Shown one piece after another: positions 1-8,516 of a DNA stretch of 64,000 nt. Below the pieces are notes generated by a model that saw only the letters and a program-made list of their open reading frames with translations, ran no database searches and had not been told where the DNA came from. The stretch comes from Mycolicibacter engbaekii (GTDB lineage Bacteria > Actinomycetota > Actinomycetes > Mycobacteriales > Mycobacteriaceae): the NCBI RefSeq assembly GCF_002101585.1, contig NZ_LQOT01000076.1:124001-188000 (forward strand), read 5' to 3'. Every line of letters begins with the position of its first letter. Positions within the stretch are counted from its first letter, which is position 1. The translations under genes and the position numbers were made by a program.

Positions 1-743
1 CGCGGCTCCTCGAAAGGTGTTGTGGCCGGGCCGGTGAGCACGATGTCCCAGCGGTAGCCGGTGGCCCATTCGGGAATGGAGAGCTCATGGTCGTAAGCCG
101 CGACGAGCCGGTCGCGGGCCCTCGGGTCGGGGATCGACTGATAGATCGGATCCAGCGCCAGCAGGGGGTCGCCGGGGAAGTACATCTGGGTGATCATCCG
201 TTGGGTGAAATCGCTGCCGAACAGCGAAAAATGGATATGGGCGGGACGCCACGCGTTGTGGTGGTTGCGCCAGGGATACGGACCGGGCTTGATCGTGGTG
301 AACCGGTAGAACCCGTCGTCGTCGGTGAGGCACCGCCCGGCGCCGGTGAAATGGGGGTCCAGCGGTGCGGGGTGTCGATCGCCCTGGTGGATGTAGCGCC
401 CACTGGCGTTGGCCTGCCATATCTCGACGAGTTGGCGGCGCACCGGCCTGCCGTCGCCGTCGAGGATCCGTCCGGTCACCACCGTTCGCTCGCCGATCGG
501 GTCGCCGGAATGCCGGGCGGTCAGGTCGGCGTCCAGCGGATCCATGTCAGCATCGCCGAAGCACGGAGCCTGCAGTTCGACGGATTCTGGATCCACCAGG
601 TGCAGAGCGTTTTTGGGGTGACGCAGCACGCTGCTGCGGTAGGGCGGATAGTCCAGTCTCGGCTGGCTTTCGGCAAGGCCGGCGCGCGAGTACTCGGCCT
701 GGATTGCCGCAATCTCCGCGCTGATCTGCGCCTGACCGGTCAT
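1..743 (-). CDS. pcaH: Protocatechuate 3,4-dioxygenase beta subunit, C-terminus cut by window edge
   Basis: Intradiol ring-cleaving dioxygenase subunit that opens protocatechuate to 3-carboxy-cis,cis-muconate. The reading frame runs from ATG at 743 off the left edge without a stop, giving at least 247 residues, close to full family length. I see the PcaH N-terminal block YPPYRSSVLRHP (residues 32-43) and the four expected non-heme Fe(III) ligands: Tyr117 (SGRY), Tyr156 (PGPYPW), His169 and His171 (AHIHFS). It is the last visible gene of the minus-strand aromatic operon, 66 nt after the decarboxylase gene. The alpha subunit PcaG would be expected just outside the window. Confidence 0.9.
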   Translation of the reverse strand, partial: MTGQAQISAEIAAIQAEYSRAGLAESQPRLDYPPYRSSVLRHPKNALHLVDPESVELQAPCFGDADMDPLDADLTARHSGDPIGERTVVTGRILDGDGRPVRRQLVEIWQANASGRYIHQGDRHPAPLDPHFTGAGRCLTDDDGFYRFTTIKPGPYPWRNHHNAWRPAHIHFSLFGSDFTQRMITQMYFPGDPLLALDPIYQSIPDPRARDRLVAAYDHELSIPEWATGYRWDIVLTGPATTPFEEP

Positions 744-809
744 AGCCACACGCTATCGGCAGCGGCGGGCGGAATGAAGGAGCGACGAGCAATACCCATC
801 GGTGTGCGC

Positions 810-1535
810 TCAGCCGGCTTCGAGCCGGGCCACTTCGTGGCGCCAGGCAGCGTCGGTGGTGAACGACGGCCCGAGGTCGGGCAGGTGTGCCCAGTCCGAT
901 TCGTTGATCGGCGTACACGTGCCGCCGGCGGAACGGACCCGCAGCGCCATAGCCGCCAACTGATCGAGGCTTATCGCCTGCAGAACGGCCTGGGCCACCG
1001 TGGCGGCCGCACTGGTGATGCCATGACCGCGGCAGATCACCACCGGCTTCCCCGACATGGCGGCGACCATCTCTTTGCCCAGTTCCGCGGTGTGGATCAG
1101 TACGGCCCGGGGGTAAACCGGGACGCCCCGGCGCGCGAGCCACGCGCCGGGGATGTCGTAGGCGCCGTAGATGGGCTCGATCGTGATACCGGCGAGGTCG
1201 GCGGCCACGACGGCCGGCGGGTGCAGATGGGCCACGGCCCGGTGTTCGGGATGTGCCAGCAGCGTCTCGACGTGGATCGGCAACTCGTTGGGCGGCCGAT
1301 ATCCGTCCAATTCCCCGGTGGCGCCCGGGGTTCCGTCCAACCGGATGAGCCGAATGTCGTCGGGACGGGTGAACGCCACACCCCGGTCGGCATCGCTGCG
1401 GCACCTGATCAGCAAGTGATCGTCGTCGACCCGGGCACTGATGTGCCCGAGAATCCCGTCGACCAGGCCACGCGCCGCAGCCACGCGGCAGGCCTGGGCG
1501 ATCTCCGCTCGCGCTGCGGCCAGATCTGTGCTCAT
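810..1535 (-). CDS. Class II aldolase/adducin-family decarboxylase (candidate dihydroxyphthalate-type decarboxylase)
   Basis: A 241-aa class II aldolase/adducin-domain protein. The fold is shared by fuculose aldolase and by aromatic-acid decarboxylases such as 3,4-dihydroxyphthalate decarboxylase. Zinc-ligand-like histidines are visible in VAHLHPP (about residues 100-106), and the segment RGHGITSAAATV (about 170-181) is the conserved C-terminal motif. It starts 3 nt after the SDR stop, so it is probably translated from the same mRNA. Between a dihydrodiol dehydrogenase and protocatechuate dioxygenase, decarboxylation of a dihydroxylated aromatic diacid to protocatechuate is the most economical role. 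That substrate is inferred from context. Confidence 0.7.
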   Translation of the reverse strand: MSTDLAAARAEIAQACRVAAARGLVDGILGHISARVDDDHLLIRCRSDADRGVAFTRPDDIRLIRLDGTPGATGELDGYRPPNELPIHVETLLAHPEHRAVAHLHPPAVVAADLAGITIEPIYGAYDIPGAWLARRGVPVYPRAVLIHTAELGKEMVAAMSGKPVVICRGHGITSAAATVAQAVLQAISLDQLAAMALRVRSAGGTCTPINESDWAHLPDLGPSFTTDAAWRHEVARLEAG

Positions 1536-1538
1536 GGG

Positions 1539-2348
1539 TCAGCCCCTCGGGGACGGTTGTGCGCCACCCATACCGAACCCGCCGTCGGGGTGGATGCTTC
1601 CGGAGGTTATGCCGCGGGATCTCTCGGATGCCAGGAAGACGAAGCTCCAGGCGTGGTCCTGCGGCGTGAGGGCGACATGCAGCGGGGTGCGTGCCGCCAG
1701 ATCGCGGGCCCGGTCGGGGGTGTCGTCCAAGCGGACATGGTCCAGCGACAGGTTGTGCAGACCGCGCAGGTCGGTGTTGAGAGTGCCCCCGGGGGCGACA
1801 CCGTTGACCCGGATGTGCGGGGCGAGTTCGTAGGCGAGGCTTGTGACCAAGCCGCGGACGGCGAACTTCGATGCGACGTAGAGGACACCCCCGCGTCCCG
1901 CGTAGTACGACGACGCAGACTCGGTCAGAAGGATGGACGAACCCAACTGGTCTTGTAGCGCCGGAACGGCGGCCTTCACCGACTGCAGGTGGCTCAGCAC
2001 GTTGGTGCTGAACATCTCCTCGAACGCCGGTGCCAGTTCCGCGGTCGTGATGTCGGTGATGCCCTTGTAGAAGTCGAAGATCCCCACGCAGCACACCAGA
2101 GTGTCCAGGCCGCCGAAGGCCGCCACGGCGGCTGCGACGGCCCGTTCATTGGCCTGCGCCGTCGTCGCGTCGCCCTGCGTCACGATGACCTGCGGCAGTT
2201 GGTTCTCCAGTGCCGCGCATTTGGCCGGGTCGCGCTCCAACACCGCGACCCGCGCGCCCTCTTCGAGATAGGCATCGACCACCGCACGGCCGATACCCGA
2301 GCCGGCGCCGACGACAAGCGCCCGTTTGCCCTCCAGCCAACGCGTCAT
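1539..2348 (-). CDS. SDR cis-dihydrodiol dehydrogenase, BphB/HcaB type
   Basis: A 269-aa short-chain dehydrogenase with the NAD-binding motif GAGSGIG (about 14-20) and a catalytic Tyr/Lys pair in YVASK (about 156-160) with an upstream Ser. The text ELAPHIRVNGVAPGG is characteristic of cis-dihydrodiol dehydrogenases of ring-hydroxylation pathways. It would rearomatise the dioxygenase product to a catechol-type diol with NAD+ reduction. Its ATG overlaps the stop of the 86-aa gene in an ATGA junction, so translation is coupled. Family assignment is firm; the actual dihydrodiol is unknown. Confidence 0.82.
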   Translation of the reverse strand: MTRWLEGKRALVVGAGSGIGRAVVDAYLEEGARVAVLERDPAKCAALENQLPQVIVTQGDATTAQANERAVAAAVAAFGGLDTLVCCVGIFDFYKGITDITTAELAPAFEEMFSTNVLSHLQSVKAAVPALQDQLGSSILLTESASSYYAGRGGVLYVASKFAVRGLVTSLAYELAPHIRVNGVAPGGTLNTDLRGLHNLSLDHVRLDDTPDRARDLAARTPLHVALTPQDHAWSFVFLASERSRGITSGSIHPDGGFGMGGAQPSPRG

Positions 2349-2605
2349 GGCAGGTCGCTGTCGTCGGTGAGCAGTGGTTGTTGCAGGTTGCCGACCATCG
2401 CGGCAAGTGTGTAGTCGTTCTGCCAGGTCAATGCCTCGACTTCCAGAGCGTCGAGACTGATCCAGCGTCCCGACTTGGCAGCGGTGATGAGCAGCCTGGA
2501 ACCGTTGCGGGTGTCGACCCGGCGCAGCGTCACTTCGGTGAATTCGTTGGCGATGCTGATGGGCTCACCCACCGCACCGGCCAGCAGGTCCTCGAGTGCG
2601 CTCAC
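2345..2605 (-). CDS. Small 86-aa protein of the ring-hydroxylation operon, function unknown
   Basis: A small gene read from GTG at 2605. The GTG overlaps the stop of the dioxygenase beta gene by 4 nt, and its own stop overlaps the SDR start. Both junctions imply that it is really translated. The product has no cysteines and no Rieske or ferredoxin motif, so it does not replace the missing electron-transfer protein. A mixed acidic/hydrophobic segment (IANEFTEVTLRRVDT, about residues 17-31) is followed by ISLDALEVEALTW. I do not recognise a named family. It might be an accessory or assembly factor for the oxygenase. Confidence 0.75.
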   Translation of the reverse strand: MSALEDLLAGAVGEPISIANEFTEVTLRRVDTRNGSRLLITAAKSGRWISLDALEVEALTWQNDYTLAAMVGNLQQPLLTDDSDLP

Positions 2606-3225
2606 AGGAACACCGCCAGGTTCTGCATGCGCAGGACGGACTCGTCGACATAGATGGTGCGACGCGCCAACTTCCAGCGTTGGTCGGTCAGGCGCAGCAG
2701 GTCTTCCCTTCCGCAGGACACCAGCGCGGCTTCGTTCACATCCCCGCGGCTGCGGAAGAGCAGCTCGGCGGACTCGACGATCAGATGGGCGTCGTCGTCG
2801 CAGGCGAATGTCCGGACGTTGCTGATGTGATGGCGCAGCCGCGACGGAGGGTCTTCGGTCCACGCGTGTTCGGTGGCAAAGCGCGCGACGCGTCTGCTCA
2901 GCGAGTACTTGTTCTCATCGAAATGAGCCATGCCGGGGGAGGTGTCGAAGCCCGCACCGGCGGCCGTGGTCACCCGGACGGGCATGAAGTAGTGGATGTC
3001 CTCGGTGAGCGTGTCGAGCCATTCGGTGTACTGCTGTGCGTCGAGCAGGTAGGCCTCGTCGACCAGGAACTGATGCGCCTGCAGGTGCCGGGGATCATTG
3101 AACGGCAAGGGTCTGCCCACGCGGACCTTCGTCGGCGCGTGATCGCCCAGTACCGCCAGCTTCCATGGGTTCTCGGCGTCCGGCCGGGGGAACCGGCCGT
3201 CCCGGCCTTCCTCGGTGGCCGTCAT
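2602..3225 (-). CDS. Aromatic ring-hydroxylating dioxygenase, beta (small) subunit
   Basis: A 207-aa beta subunit of the NTF2-like SnoaL/cystatin fold that packs the alpha3beta3 hexamer of Rieske dioxygenases. Family text is visible: FLVDEAYLLDAQQYTEWL (about 53-70), followed by DIHYFMPVRVT, and the C-terminal RRTIYVDESVLR. I chose ATG 3225 because it has a strong Shine-Dalgarno (GAAGGAGG) inside the end of the alpha gene and forms an ATGA overlap with its stop. Longer in-frame extensions would read through the alpha gene. It has no catalytic metal site. Confidence 0.88.
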   Translation of the reverse strand: MTATEEGRDGRFPRPDAENPWKLAVLGDHAPTKVRVGRPLPFNDPRHLQAHQFLVDEAYLLDAQQYTEWLDTLTEDIHYFMPVRVTTAAGAGFDTSPGMAHFDENKYSLSRRVARFATEHAWTEDPPSRLRHHISNVRTFACDDDAHLIVESAELLFRSRGDVNEAALVSCGREDLLRLTDQRWKLARRTIYVDESVLRMQNLAVFL

Positions 3226-4661
3226 AGCTGGGCCTCCTTCACGCTCGCCGCGCATCGCGGTGTGCCATTGGTCTGCACCAGGGGAGTGATCGACTCGCGG
3301 TGCGTGCCCATGGCTGCCGGAGTCGTCGCCACCGGAGGCAGTTCGAGGTGATCGGCCCACATCCGAAGGATCGCCCGCTGGTTGTTCTCGTTGTAGCCGA
3401 CCTGAGCGGTGCCCGGACCGTGGAACTGCTCCGGCGGCAATGCATCCACGACCGGGGTGTCGTCGGCGAGCAGACCCATCCGGCCATTGAGCAGCAGTTG
3501 ACGGGCCATCGATCCGCCGGCGGTGTTGGTCAGCGAGACCCAGTTCTCCACGTCGTCCTGCTCGAACATGCCGGTGGAGCCGAAGCACATCAGATAGGCC
3601 TTGTAGGAGTCCTTCTTGAACTGCTCGGGGGCTGCCGCGTCGACGGCGAACCAGGAGTACACCTCGGTTTCGTTCTCGCTGACCGGCTGCCAGGTGCGAA
3701 TCGAGATGAACGGCAAGACGTCTTCGCTGTCTTGAATTTTCGGCCAGTTGTGCACCAGGCTCATGTTGGGAAAGCAGGAGGCCGCCGAGATCATGAAACC
3801 GTCATCGCTGACCAGGCGCTGGTGGTCGGGCGACCACACGTCCTTGATCCGGTCCACCATCTCGTCGGGGTAGCCGACGTAGCGCATCCGCTCCTCAAAG
3901 GTGCCCGGCGGCAGCTTGTAGGTCGTTCCGCCGCCGCAGGTCGCCCAGTAGGTCGCTCCGTCTTTGCGCTTCTGCGCCTTGGGTTCCCGGAACAATCCGA
4001 TGTCGACCACCGAGGCATGGGTGTGCGGTGTGTGATACATGTCCCCGGCGAAGTTCTCCACGCCGATCTTCCAGTTCGCCCTGATGCGCCACCGTTGCGG
4101 GCCGCGCACCTGCAAGCCGGCTCGGCTTTGCTTGGTGTAGAAGTCCAGATAGAAGGCGAAGTCGCCGAGGAACTCCGTAAGGGGTGGGGCCTGCGGGTCG
4201 AGGCTGATGAAGATCAGACCGTTGTAGCTGGCCAGATTCGGTGCCGGTAACAGGGTTTGGCCCCGCTTGGAAAACCCCGCCTCGCCGCCGTAGGCCTCCT
4301 GATGGAAGGGCAGGCCGGTGATTCGGCCGTCGTTGCGGTACGACCACCCGTGGTAGGGGCACCGGAAGTTCGAGGCGTTGCCCATCTCCGCGCGGCAGAT
4401 CTGCATCCCGCGGTGCAGGCACATGTTGAACATGGCCCGCACGTCGCCCTTCGAGTCGCGGGCGATGATGAACGAGTCGTTGAGCAGGCGCCGTACCACG
4501 TAGTCGCCGTTCTGCGGGATCTCCGACTCATGCGCCACGAACATCCAGGCCCGGCGAAAGAGCCGCTCCTTTTCGAGTTCGAAGATCTCGGCGTCGTTGT
4601 AGATATGTGCCGGGATCATTCCCCGCCTGACCTCGTCGAGGACGTGCCGGTGATCACTCAT
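3222..4661 (-). CDS. Aromatic ring-hydroxylating dioxygenase, alpha subunit (Rieske non-heme iron)
   Basis: A 479-aa catalytic subunit. The Rieske [2Fe-2S] ligands are Cys81-x-His83 and Cys101-x2-His104. The mononuclear iron site has the pattern D207-x2-H210-x4-H215 in the segment GDMYHTPHTH. It would add O2 to an aromatic ring to form a cis-dihydrodiol. First gene of the operon, with small subunit, dihydrodiol dehydrogenase, decarboxylase and pcaH behind it, which points to an aromatic (di)acid that ends as protocatechuate; phthalate-type substrates fit best. No ferredoxin or ferredoxin reductase gene is present in the window, so electron transfer partners must be encoded elsewhere. Confidence 0.88.
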   Translation of the reverse strand: MSDHRHVLDEVRRGMIPAHIYNDAEIFELEKERLFRRAWMFVAHESEIPQNGDYVVRRLLNDSFIIARDSKGDVRAMFNMCLHRGMQICRAEMGNASNFRCPYHGWSYRNDGRITGLPFHQEAYGGEAGFSKRGQTLLPAPNLASYNGLIFISLDPQAPPLTEFLGDFAFYLDFYTKQSRAGLQVRGPQRWRIRANWKIGVENFAGDMYHTPHTHASVVDIGLFREPKAQKRKDGATYWATCGGGTTYKLPPGTFEERMRYVGYPDEMVDRIKDVWSPDHQRLVSDDGFMISAASCFPNMSLVHNWPKIQDSEDVLPFISIRTWQPVSENETEVYSWFAVDAAAPEQFKKDSYKAYLMCFGSTGMFEQDDVENWVSLTNTAGGSMARQLLLNGRMGLLADDTPVVDALPPEQFHGPGTAQVGYNENNQRAILRMWADHLELPPVATTPAAMGTHRESITPLVQTNGTPRCAASVKEAQL

Positions 4662-4735
4662 CGATTTGCGACTCCAGTCTTTTCAAGGCCCCACGGGTGT
4701 CTGTTATGCAGAAAACGATGCCGCGGTGTGGACCA

Positions 4736-4762
4736 ACCTTGCCAGGAAGGCCGGGGCAAGGT
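4736..4762. promoter_or_regulatory. Inverted repeat, candidate IclR operator between dioxygenase and regulator genes
   Basis: The 247-nt gap between divergent genes contains a perfect 8-bp inverted repeat, ACCTTGCC (4736-4743) and GGCAAGGT (4755-4762), separated by 11 nt. A TATAAC hexamer at 4787-4792 could be a -10 element for the regulator. Position and symmetry suit a dimeric or tetrameric IclR regulator, but binding is inferred. Confidence 0.45.
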
Positions 4763-4908
4763 CAACAGCGCTGCAACGGTGACCGGTATAACGCTCTGAG
4801 CTGGTGTTGATGGTGGGAAGCGGGTGGCTCCGGCGAGCCCGCCCGCCGGGTGCAGCCGACCCGCGCCAACTGCGTCCACGCGCCGGATGTTGGCGTAGGG
4901 TTTCTGGT

Positions 4909-5724
4909 ATGCAGAGCAAGTCCCCGCTTCCGCCCGAGTCAGCGGCCGACCGGGCGGGCGCCGAAGGGGACGTGCCGCAATATCCCATCGGATCGGTGGA
5001 CCGGGCGCTGAAGCTCATCCTGCTGTTGGGCGAGCAGCCGCAGATCCGGCTGACCGACGCGGCGAGGCACCTGGAGGTCGCATCATCGACGGCTCACCGG
5101 TTGCTGGCCATGCTGGCGTACCGGGGATTCGTCCGCCAGGATCCGGTGTCCAAGGCTTATCACCCTGGGCCCGCACTGCTGAGCGTTGCGTTTTCGGTGT
5201 TCAACCGGATCGACATCGAGGGTGCGGCAAAACCGGTGCTGGCGCGCCTCAGCGAGCGCCTGAGGGAATCGGTCCATCTGGGCATGCTCGAGGGCGCCAA
5301 CGTGCGGTTCATCGCCGCGGCCGAGGGGCCGACTGCGGTTCGGGTGGCATCACGACACGGCCGCGCGATGCCGGCGCATTGCACCTCCACGGGTAAGGCC
5401 CTACTGGCGCGGCTGTCTGACGCCGACTTCCTCCGGCTCTACCCCGATGAGCAGCTCCCGCGCCTCACGGCCCATTCCGTGGGCACCCGCACCGAGCTGC
5501 AGCGCGAGCTCGCCCGGGTGCGACAGCAGGGATACGCGGTGAGCCGCGAGGGCAGCGAGGACGGTGTCGCCTCCGTGGCGGTGGGGATCGCGGCCCGGGC
5601 GCCCGGTGTGCTCCTGGCGCTGAACGCCGCAGCGCCTATTCACCGACTCAGCGCCGCGCAGTACGACGGGGTGGCCGATGTGCTGAGCGAGGCGGCCACC
5701 GAGATCGCTGCCCGGATCGGTTGA
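4909..5724 (+). CDS. IclR-family transcriptional regulator of the aromatic operon
   Basis: A 271-aa protein with an N-terminal winged helix-turn-helix (about residues 25-85; LTDAARHLEVASSTAHRLLA is the recognition region) and a C-terminal IclR effector domain (about 100-265). ATG 4909 is preferred over the longer in-frame ATG 4804, because the extra 35 residues are Arg/Pro-rich and unlike the family. It is transcribed divergently from the dioxygenase alpha gene, the usual arrangement for pathway-specific IclR regulators such as PcaR-type proteins. The effector is probably a pathway intermediate (inference). Confidence 0.85.
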   Translation: MQSKSPLPPESAADRAGAEGDVPQYPIGSVDRALKLILLLGEQPQIRLTDAARHLEVASSTAHRLLAMLAYRGFVRQDPVSKAYHPGPALLSVAFSVFNRIDIEGAAKPVLARLSERLRESVHLGMLEGANVRFIAAAEGPTAVRVASRHGRAMPAHCTSTGKALLARLSDADFLRLYPDEQLPRLTAHSVGTRTELQRELARVRQQGYAVSREGSEDGVASVAVGIAARAPGVLLALNAAAPIHRLSAAQYDGVADVLSEAATEIAARIG

Positions 5725-5760
5725 CCGAGCGTCGGCGCGGCTGTCGCGGATTGGCTGGGG

Positions 5761-6651
5761 CTAAACCGGGTGAAACACGCGGCTGGCGATGAAGTTCGGT
5801 CGAGCAACGGTGGCGCCGAACGGCTCCACGAGCGCGTTGTCCACGCTGTTGTAGACGATGAACACATTCGAGCGCGCGTACGGGGTGATGTTGCTGCTCG
5901 ACCCGTGCATGCAGTTGCTGTCGAAGAACACCGCAGAGCCGGCGGGGCCGGTGATCTGCCGGATTCCGCACCGATCGGCCAACCAGCTCAGGCTCGCGTC
6001 GTCGGGCGTGCCGATCTGCTGCTCGGTGAGAGACGAGCGGTAGTGGTCCGGTGGCGTGCGACCCGGGCAGGAGACGAACCAGCGGTGCGAGCCGGGCATG
6101 ATCATCAGCGACCCATTGGTGTCCCGGTTCTCGGTGAGGGCCACCGAGACGCTGACGGCGCGGGGAGCCGGCATGCCGTCCTCGGCGTGCCAGGTCTCAA
6201 AGTCAGAGTGCCAATAGAACTCTCGGCCGTTGAAGCCCGGCTTGAAGTTGACTCGGCTCTGGTGCACATAGACATCGGAGCCGAGCAGCTGGCGGGCCGG
6301 ACCCACCAGGCGCGGATCGGCCACCAGCGTCGCGAAGGCCGGGCTGATCCGGTGCACCTCGAAGATCGACCGGATCTGCGCGCTGTCGCGTTCGCAGATC
6401 GAACGCTCGTCGGCGGCCAGGGCGGGGTCGGCGCGCAGGCGGTCCAGCTCGCCGCGCAGGTCGGTCACGATCTCGGGGCTGAGCAGGGGAGTGACGGTCA
6501 AGAACCCGTCGGTGTCGAACGGCTCGACCGCGGCCGGGCTCAGCGGACCGCCGTTGGTGCCGGGTGCCCATACCACTGGGTCGCGGCGGGGCTCGATGCC
6601 GATCGCGACGTTGTTGCGGGTGGGATAGCGGTCGGCGACGGCGGTCGTCAC
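5761..6651 (-). CDS. ectD: Ectoine 5-hydroxylase EctD
   Basis: A 296-aa Fe(II)/2-oxoglutarate dioxygenase of the PhyH family that converts ectoine to 5-hydroxyectoine. The iron-binding H-x-D motif lies in [11 protein letters not shown] (about residues 155-165), the distal histidine in CMHGSSSN near residue 260, and the EctD signature block around [16 protein letters not shown] is present. GTG 6651 was chosen because it overlaps the ectC stop by 4 nt. A longer in-frame ATG would lie inside ectC. Last gene of ectABCD. Converges with the IclR gene, 36 nt apart. Confidence 0.93.
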   Translation of the reverse strand: MTTAVADRYPTRNNVAIGIEPRRDPVVWAPGTNGGPLSPAAVEPFDTDGFLTVTPLLSPEIVTDLRGELDRLRADPALAADERSICERDSAQIRSIFEVHRISPAFATLVADPRLVGPARQLLGSDVYVHQSRVNFKPGFNGREFYWHSDFETWHAEDGMPAPRAVSVSVALTENRDTNGSLMIMPGSHRWFVSCPGRTPPDHYRSSLTEQQIGTPDDASLSWLADRCGIRQITGPAGSAVFFDSNCMHGSSSNITPYARSNVFIVYNSVDNALVEPFGATVARPNFIASRVFHPV

Positions 6652-7055
6652 GGCGCGGTCTCCTGGGGCTGTTCGGCCAGCAGCGGGTAGGCGCCGTTCG
6701 CGTCGTGGACCTCCTGGCCGGTCACCGGCGGGTCGAAGACGCACACCATGCGCAGGTCGGTGTGGGCCGCCACCCGGTGGCGCTCGTGGCCGTCGAGCAG
6801 ATACAGGGTGCCGTCGCGCAACGGGTGCACCTCGCCGGTCTCGTCGTTGATCAGCTCCCCTTCCCCGCCGACGCAGTACACCGCCTCGACATGGTTGGCG
6901 TACCACATCGAGGTTTCGGTACCGGCGTACAGACAGGTCTCGTGCAGGGAGAATCGCTGGCCGTCACGCGCCAGCAGCAGTCGCTGGCTGTTCCAGGTCT
7001 TGGACGTGACATCGCGGTCGGTGCCCTTGATCTCGGCGAGGGTTCGGACGATCAT
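6648..7055 (-). CDS. ectC: L-ectoine synthase EctC
   Basis: A 135-aa cupin that cyclises N-gamma-acetyl-L-2,4-diaminobutyrate to ectoine. It begins [16 protein letters not shown], typical of EctC, and contains the substrate/metal-site region [20 protein letters not shown] (about 48-67). Length equals the family norm. Its start overlaps the ectB stop by 4 nt and its stop overlaps the ectD start, so ectB, ectC and ectD are translationally coupled. Confidence 0.95.
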   Translation of the reverse strand: MIVRTLAEIKGTDRDVTSKTWNSQRLLLARDGQRFSLHETCLYAGTETSMWYANHVEAVYCVGGEGELINDETGEVHPLRDGTLYLLDGHERHRVAAHTDLRMVCVFDPPVTGQEVHDANGAYPLLAEQPQETAP

Positions 7056-8329
7056 CGGCTGGCTCCTGACGTGGTGGTGGTGAGTTCACGGGTGGCGACG
7101 GTTTCGATCGACGCAGCGGTGATCAGCAGTCCTTCGGCCAGGTCGTCGTCGTCGATGACCAACGGGGGCATGAGTTTTACGACTTCGCCGTCGGGGCCGG
7201 AGGTCTCCAGCAGCAGGCCGCGTCCGAAGGCCTCGCGGCACACCGCGCCGGCCAGCTCCGGGCGGTCGAAGGCCACCCCGCGGATCAGGCCGCGGCCCCG
7301 GACGGTGGCCCCGGGGATCGGATCCACCACGTCGCGCAGTGCCTGCTCGACCAGTTCGCCCTTGCGCAGCACGGATTTCTCCAGACGATCGTCCGTCCAG
7401 AAGTTCAGCGCCGCTGCGGCCGTGACGAACGACGGGTTCTGCCCGCGGAAGGTGCCGTTGTGCTCGCCGGGCTCCCAGACGTCCAGTTCCGGCTTCAGCA
7501 GCGTCAGCGCCATGGGCAGCCCGTAGCCGCTGATGGACTTCGAGAGGCAGACGATGTCGGGGACGATCCCGGCCGCCTCGAAACTGAAGAACGGTCCGGT
7601 GCGCCCGCAACCCATCTGCACGTCGTCGACGATCAGCAACAGGTCATGGCGCCGGCACAATTCGGAAAGGCCGCGCAGCCATTCCAGGCGCGCCACGTTG
7701 ATGCCGCCCTCGCCCTGGACCGTCTCGACGATCACCCCCGCGGGGTCGTTGAGTCCGCTGCCGCTGTCCTCGAGCAGGCGCTCGAACCACAAGAAGTCGG
7801 GGACCACACCGTCGAGGTAGTTGTCGTAGGGCATCGGGGTGGCGTGCACCAGCGGAATGCCCGCCCCGCCGCGCTTCATCGAATTGCCGGTGACGCTCAG
7901 CGAGCCCAGGGTCATGCCGTGGAAGGCGTTGGTGAAGCTGATGATGCTCTCCCGGCCGGTGACCTTGCGCACCAGTTTCAGAGCCGACTCCACCGCGTTG
8001 GTTCCGGTCGGCCCGGGAAACTGGACTTTGTAGTCCAGTTCGCGTGGTTTGAGGATCACCTCGTCGAAGCGCCTCAGGAATTCGGCCTTGGCCGTGGTGT
8101 TCATGTCCAGGCTGTGCACCACCCGATCCGAACTCAGGTATTCCAGCAGGGGAGCCCGCAGGTCGGGGTGGTTGTGGCCGTAGTTGAGCGCACCGGCGCC
8201 GGCGAAGAAGTCCAGGTAGGGCCTGCCCTCGACATCCCACATCCGAGAACCGCTGGCGCGGTCGAACGTCACCGGCCATGACCGGCAGTAACTGCGCACC
8301 TCGGATTCGAGCGCATCAAAAATCGTCAT
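7052..8329 (-). CDS. ectB: Diaminobutyrate-2-oxoglutarate aminotransferase EctB
   Basis: A 425-aa class III PLP-dependent aminotransferase that makes L-2,4-diaminobutyrate from aspartate semialdehyde, the first step of ectoine synthesis. The PLP-site text [12 protein letters not shown] (Asp) and the PLP-lysine segment [15 protein letters not shown] are visible at about residues 233-280. A good Shine-Dalgarno (GGGGGA) precedes ATG 8329. The 187-nt gap from ectA is unusually long for an ect operon and contains its own promoter-like sequence. Confidence 0.95.
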   Translation of the reverse strand: MTIFDALESEVRSYCRSWPVTFDRASGSRMWDVEGRPYLDFFAGAGALNYGHNHPDLRAPLLEYLSSDRVVHSLDMNTTAKAEFLRRFDEVILKPRELDYKVQFPGPTGTNAVESALKLVRKVTGRESIISFTNAFHGMTLGSLSVTGNSMKRGGAGIPLVHATPMPYDNYLDGVVPDFLWFERLLEDSGSGLNDPAGVIVETVQGEGGINVARLEWLRGLSELCRRHDLLLIVDDVQMGCGRTGPFFSFEAAGIVPDIVCLSKSISGYGLPMALTLLKPELDVWEPGEHNGTFRGQNPSFVTAAAALNFWTDDRLEKSVLRKGELVEQALRDVVDPIPGATVRGRGLIRGVAFDRPELAGAVCREAFGRGLLLETSGPDGEVVKLMPPLVIDDDDLAEGLLITAASIETVATRELTTTTSGASR

Positions 8330-8475
8330 AGTTCCCCCGTCCGTCGGTCGCTGACAACGGAACGGAACGACAGGTCGCCATCACACTCGTGCCGTGGGTG
8401 ATTCTCGGCTCGACCCACCACCCCGTTCGGATCCCCCCGCCTGCCTCTCCCGGGGCCCACGGTTATCTGTTCGTG

Positions 8476-8504
8476 ACCTTACCGAGACCAATTTGTTATC
8501 TCAA
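8476..8504 (-). promoter_or_regulatory. Candidate promoter for ectBCD
   Basis: On the minus strand TTGAGA (8504-8499) and TAAGGT (8481-8476) are separated by exactly 17 nt, matching a housekeeping -35/-10 layout with the mycobacterial TANNNT -10 pattern. Two AGATAAC heptamers flank the region as direct repeats. It would give a leader of roughly 140 nt before ectB. Predicted by eye only. Confidence 0.4.
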
Positions 8505-8516
8505 CCCGGCCACGCC

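Noticed and set aside
87-1958. 623-aa open frame on the plus strand
   Set aside because: It is antisense to pcaH, the decarboxylase and the SDR, all of which show family motifs. The frame is open because of GC-rich codon bias.
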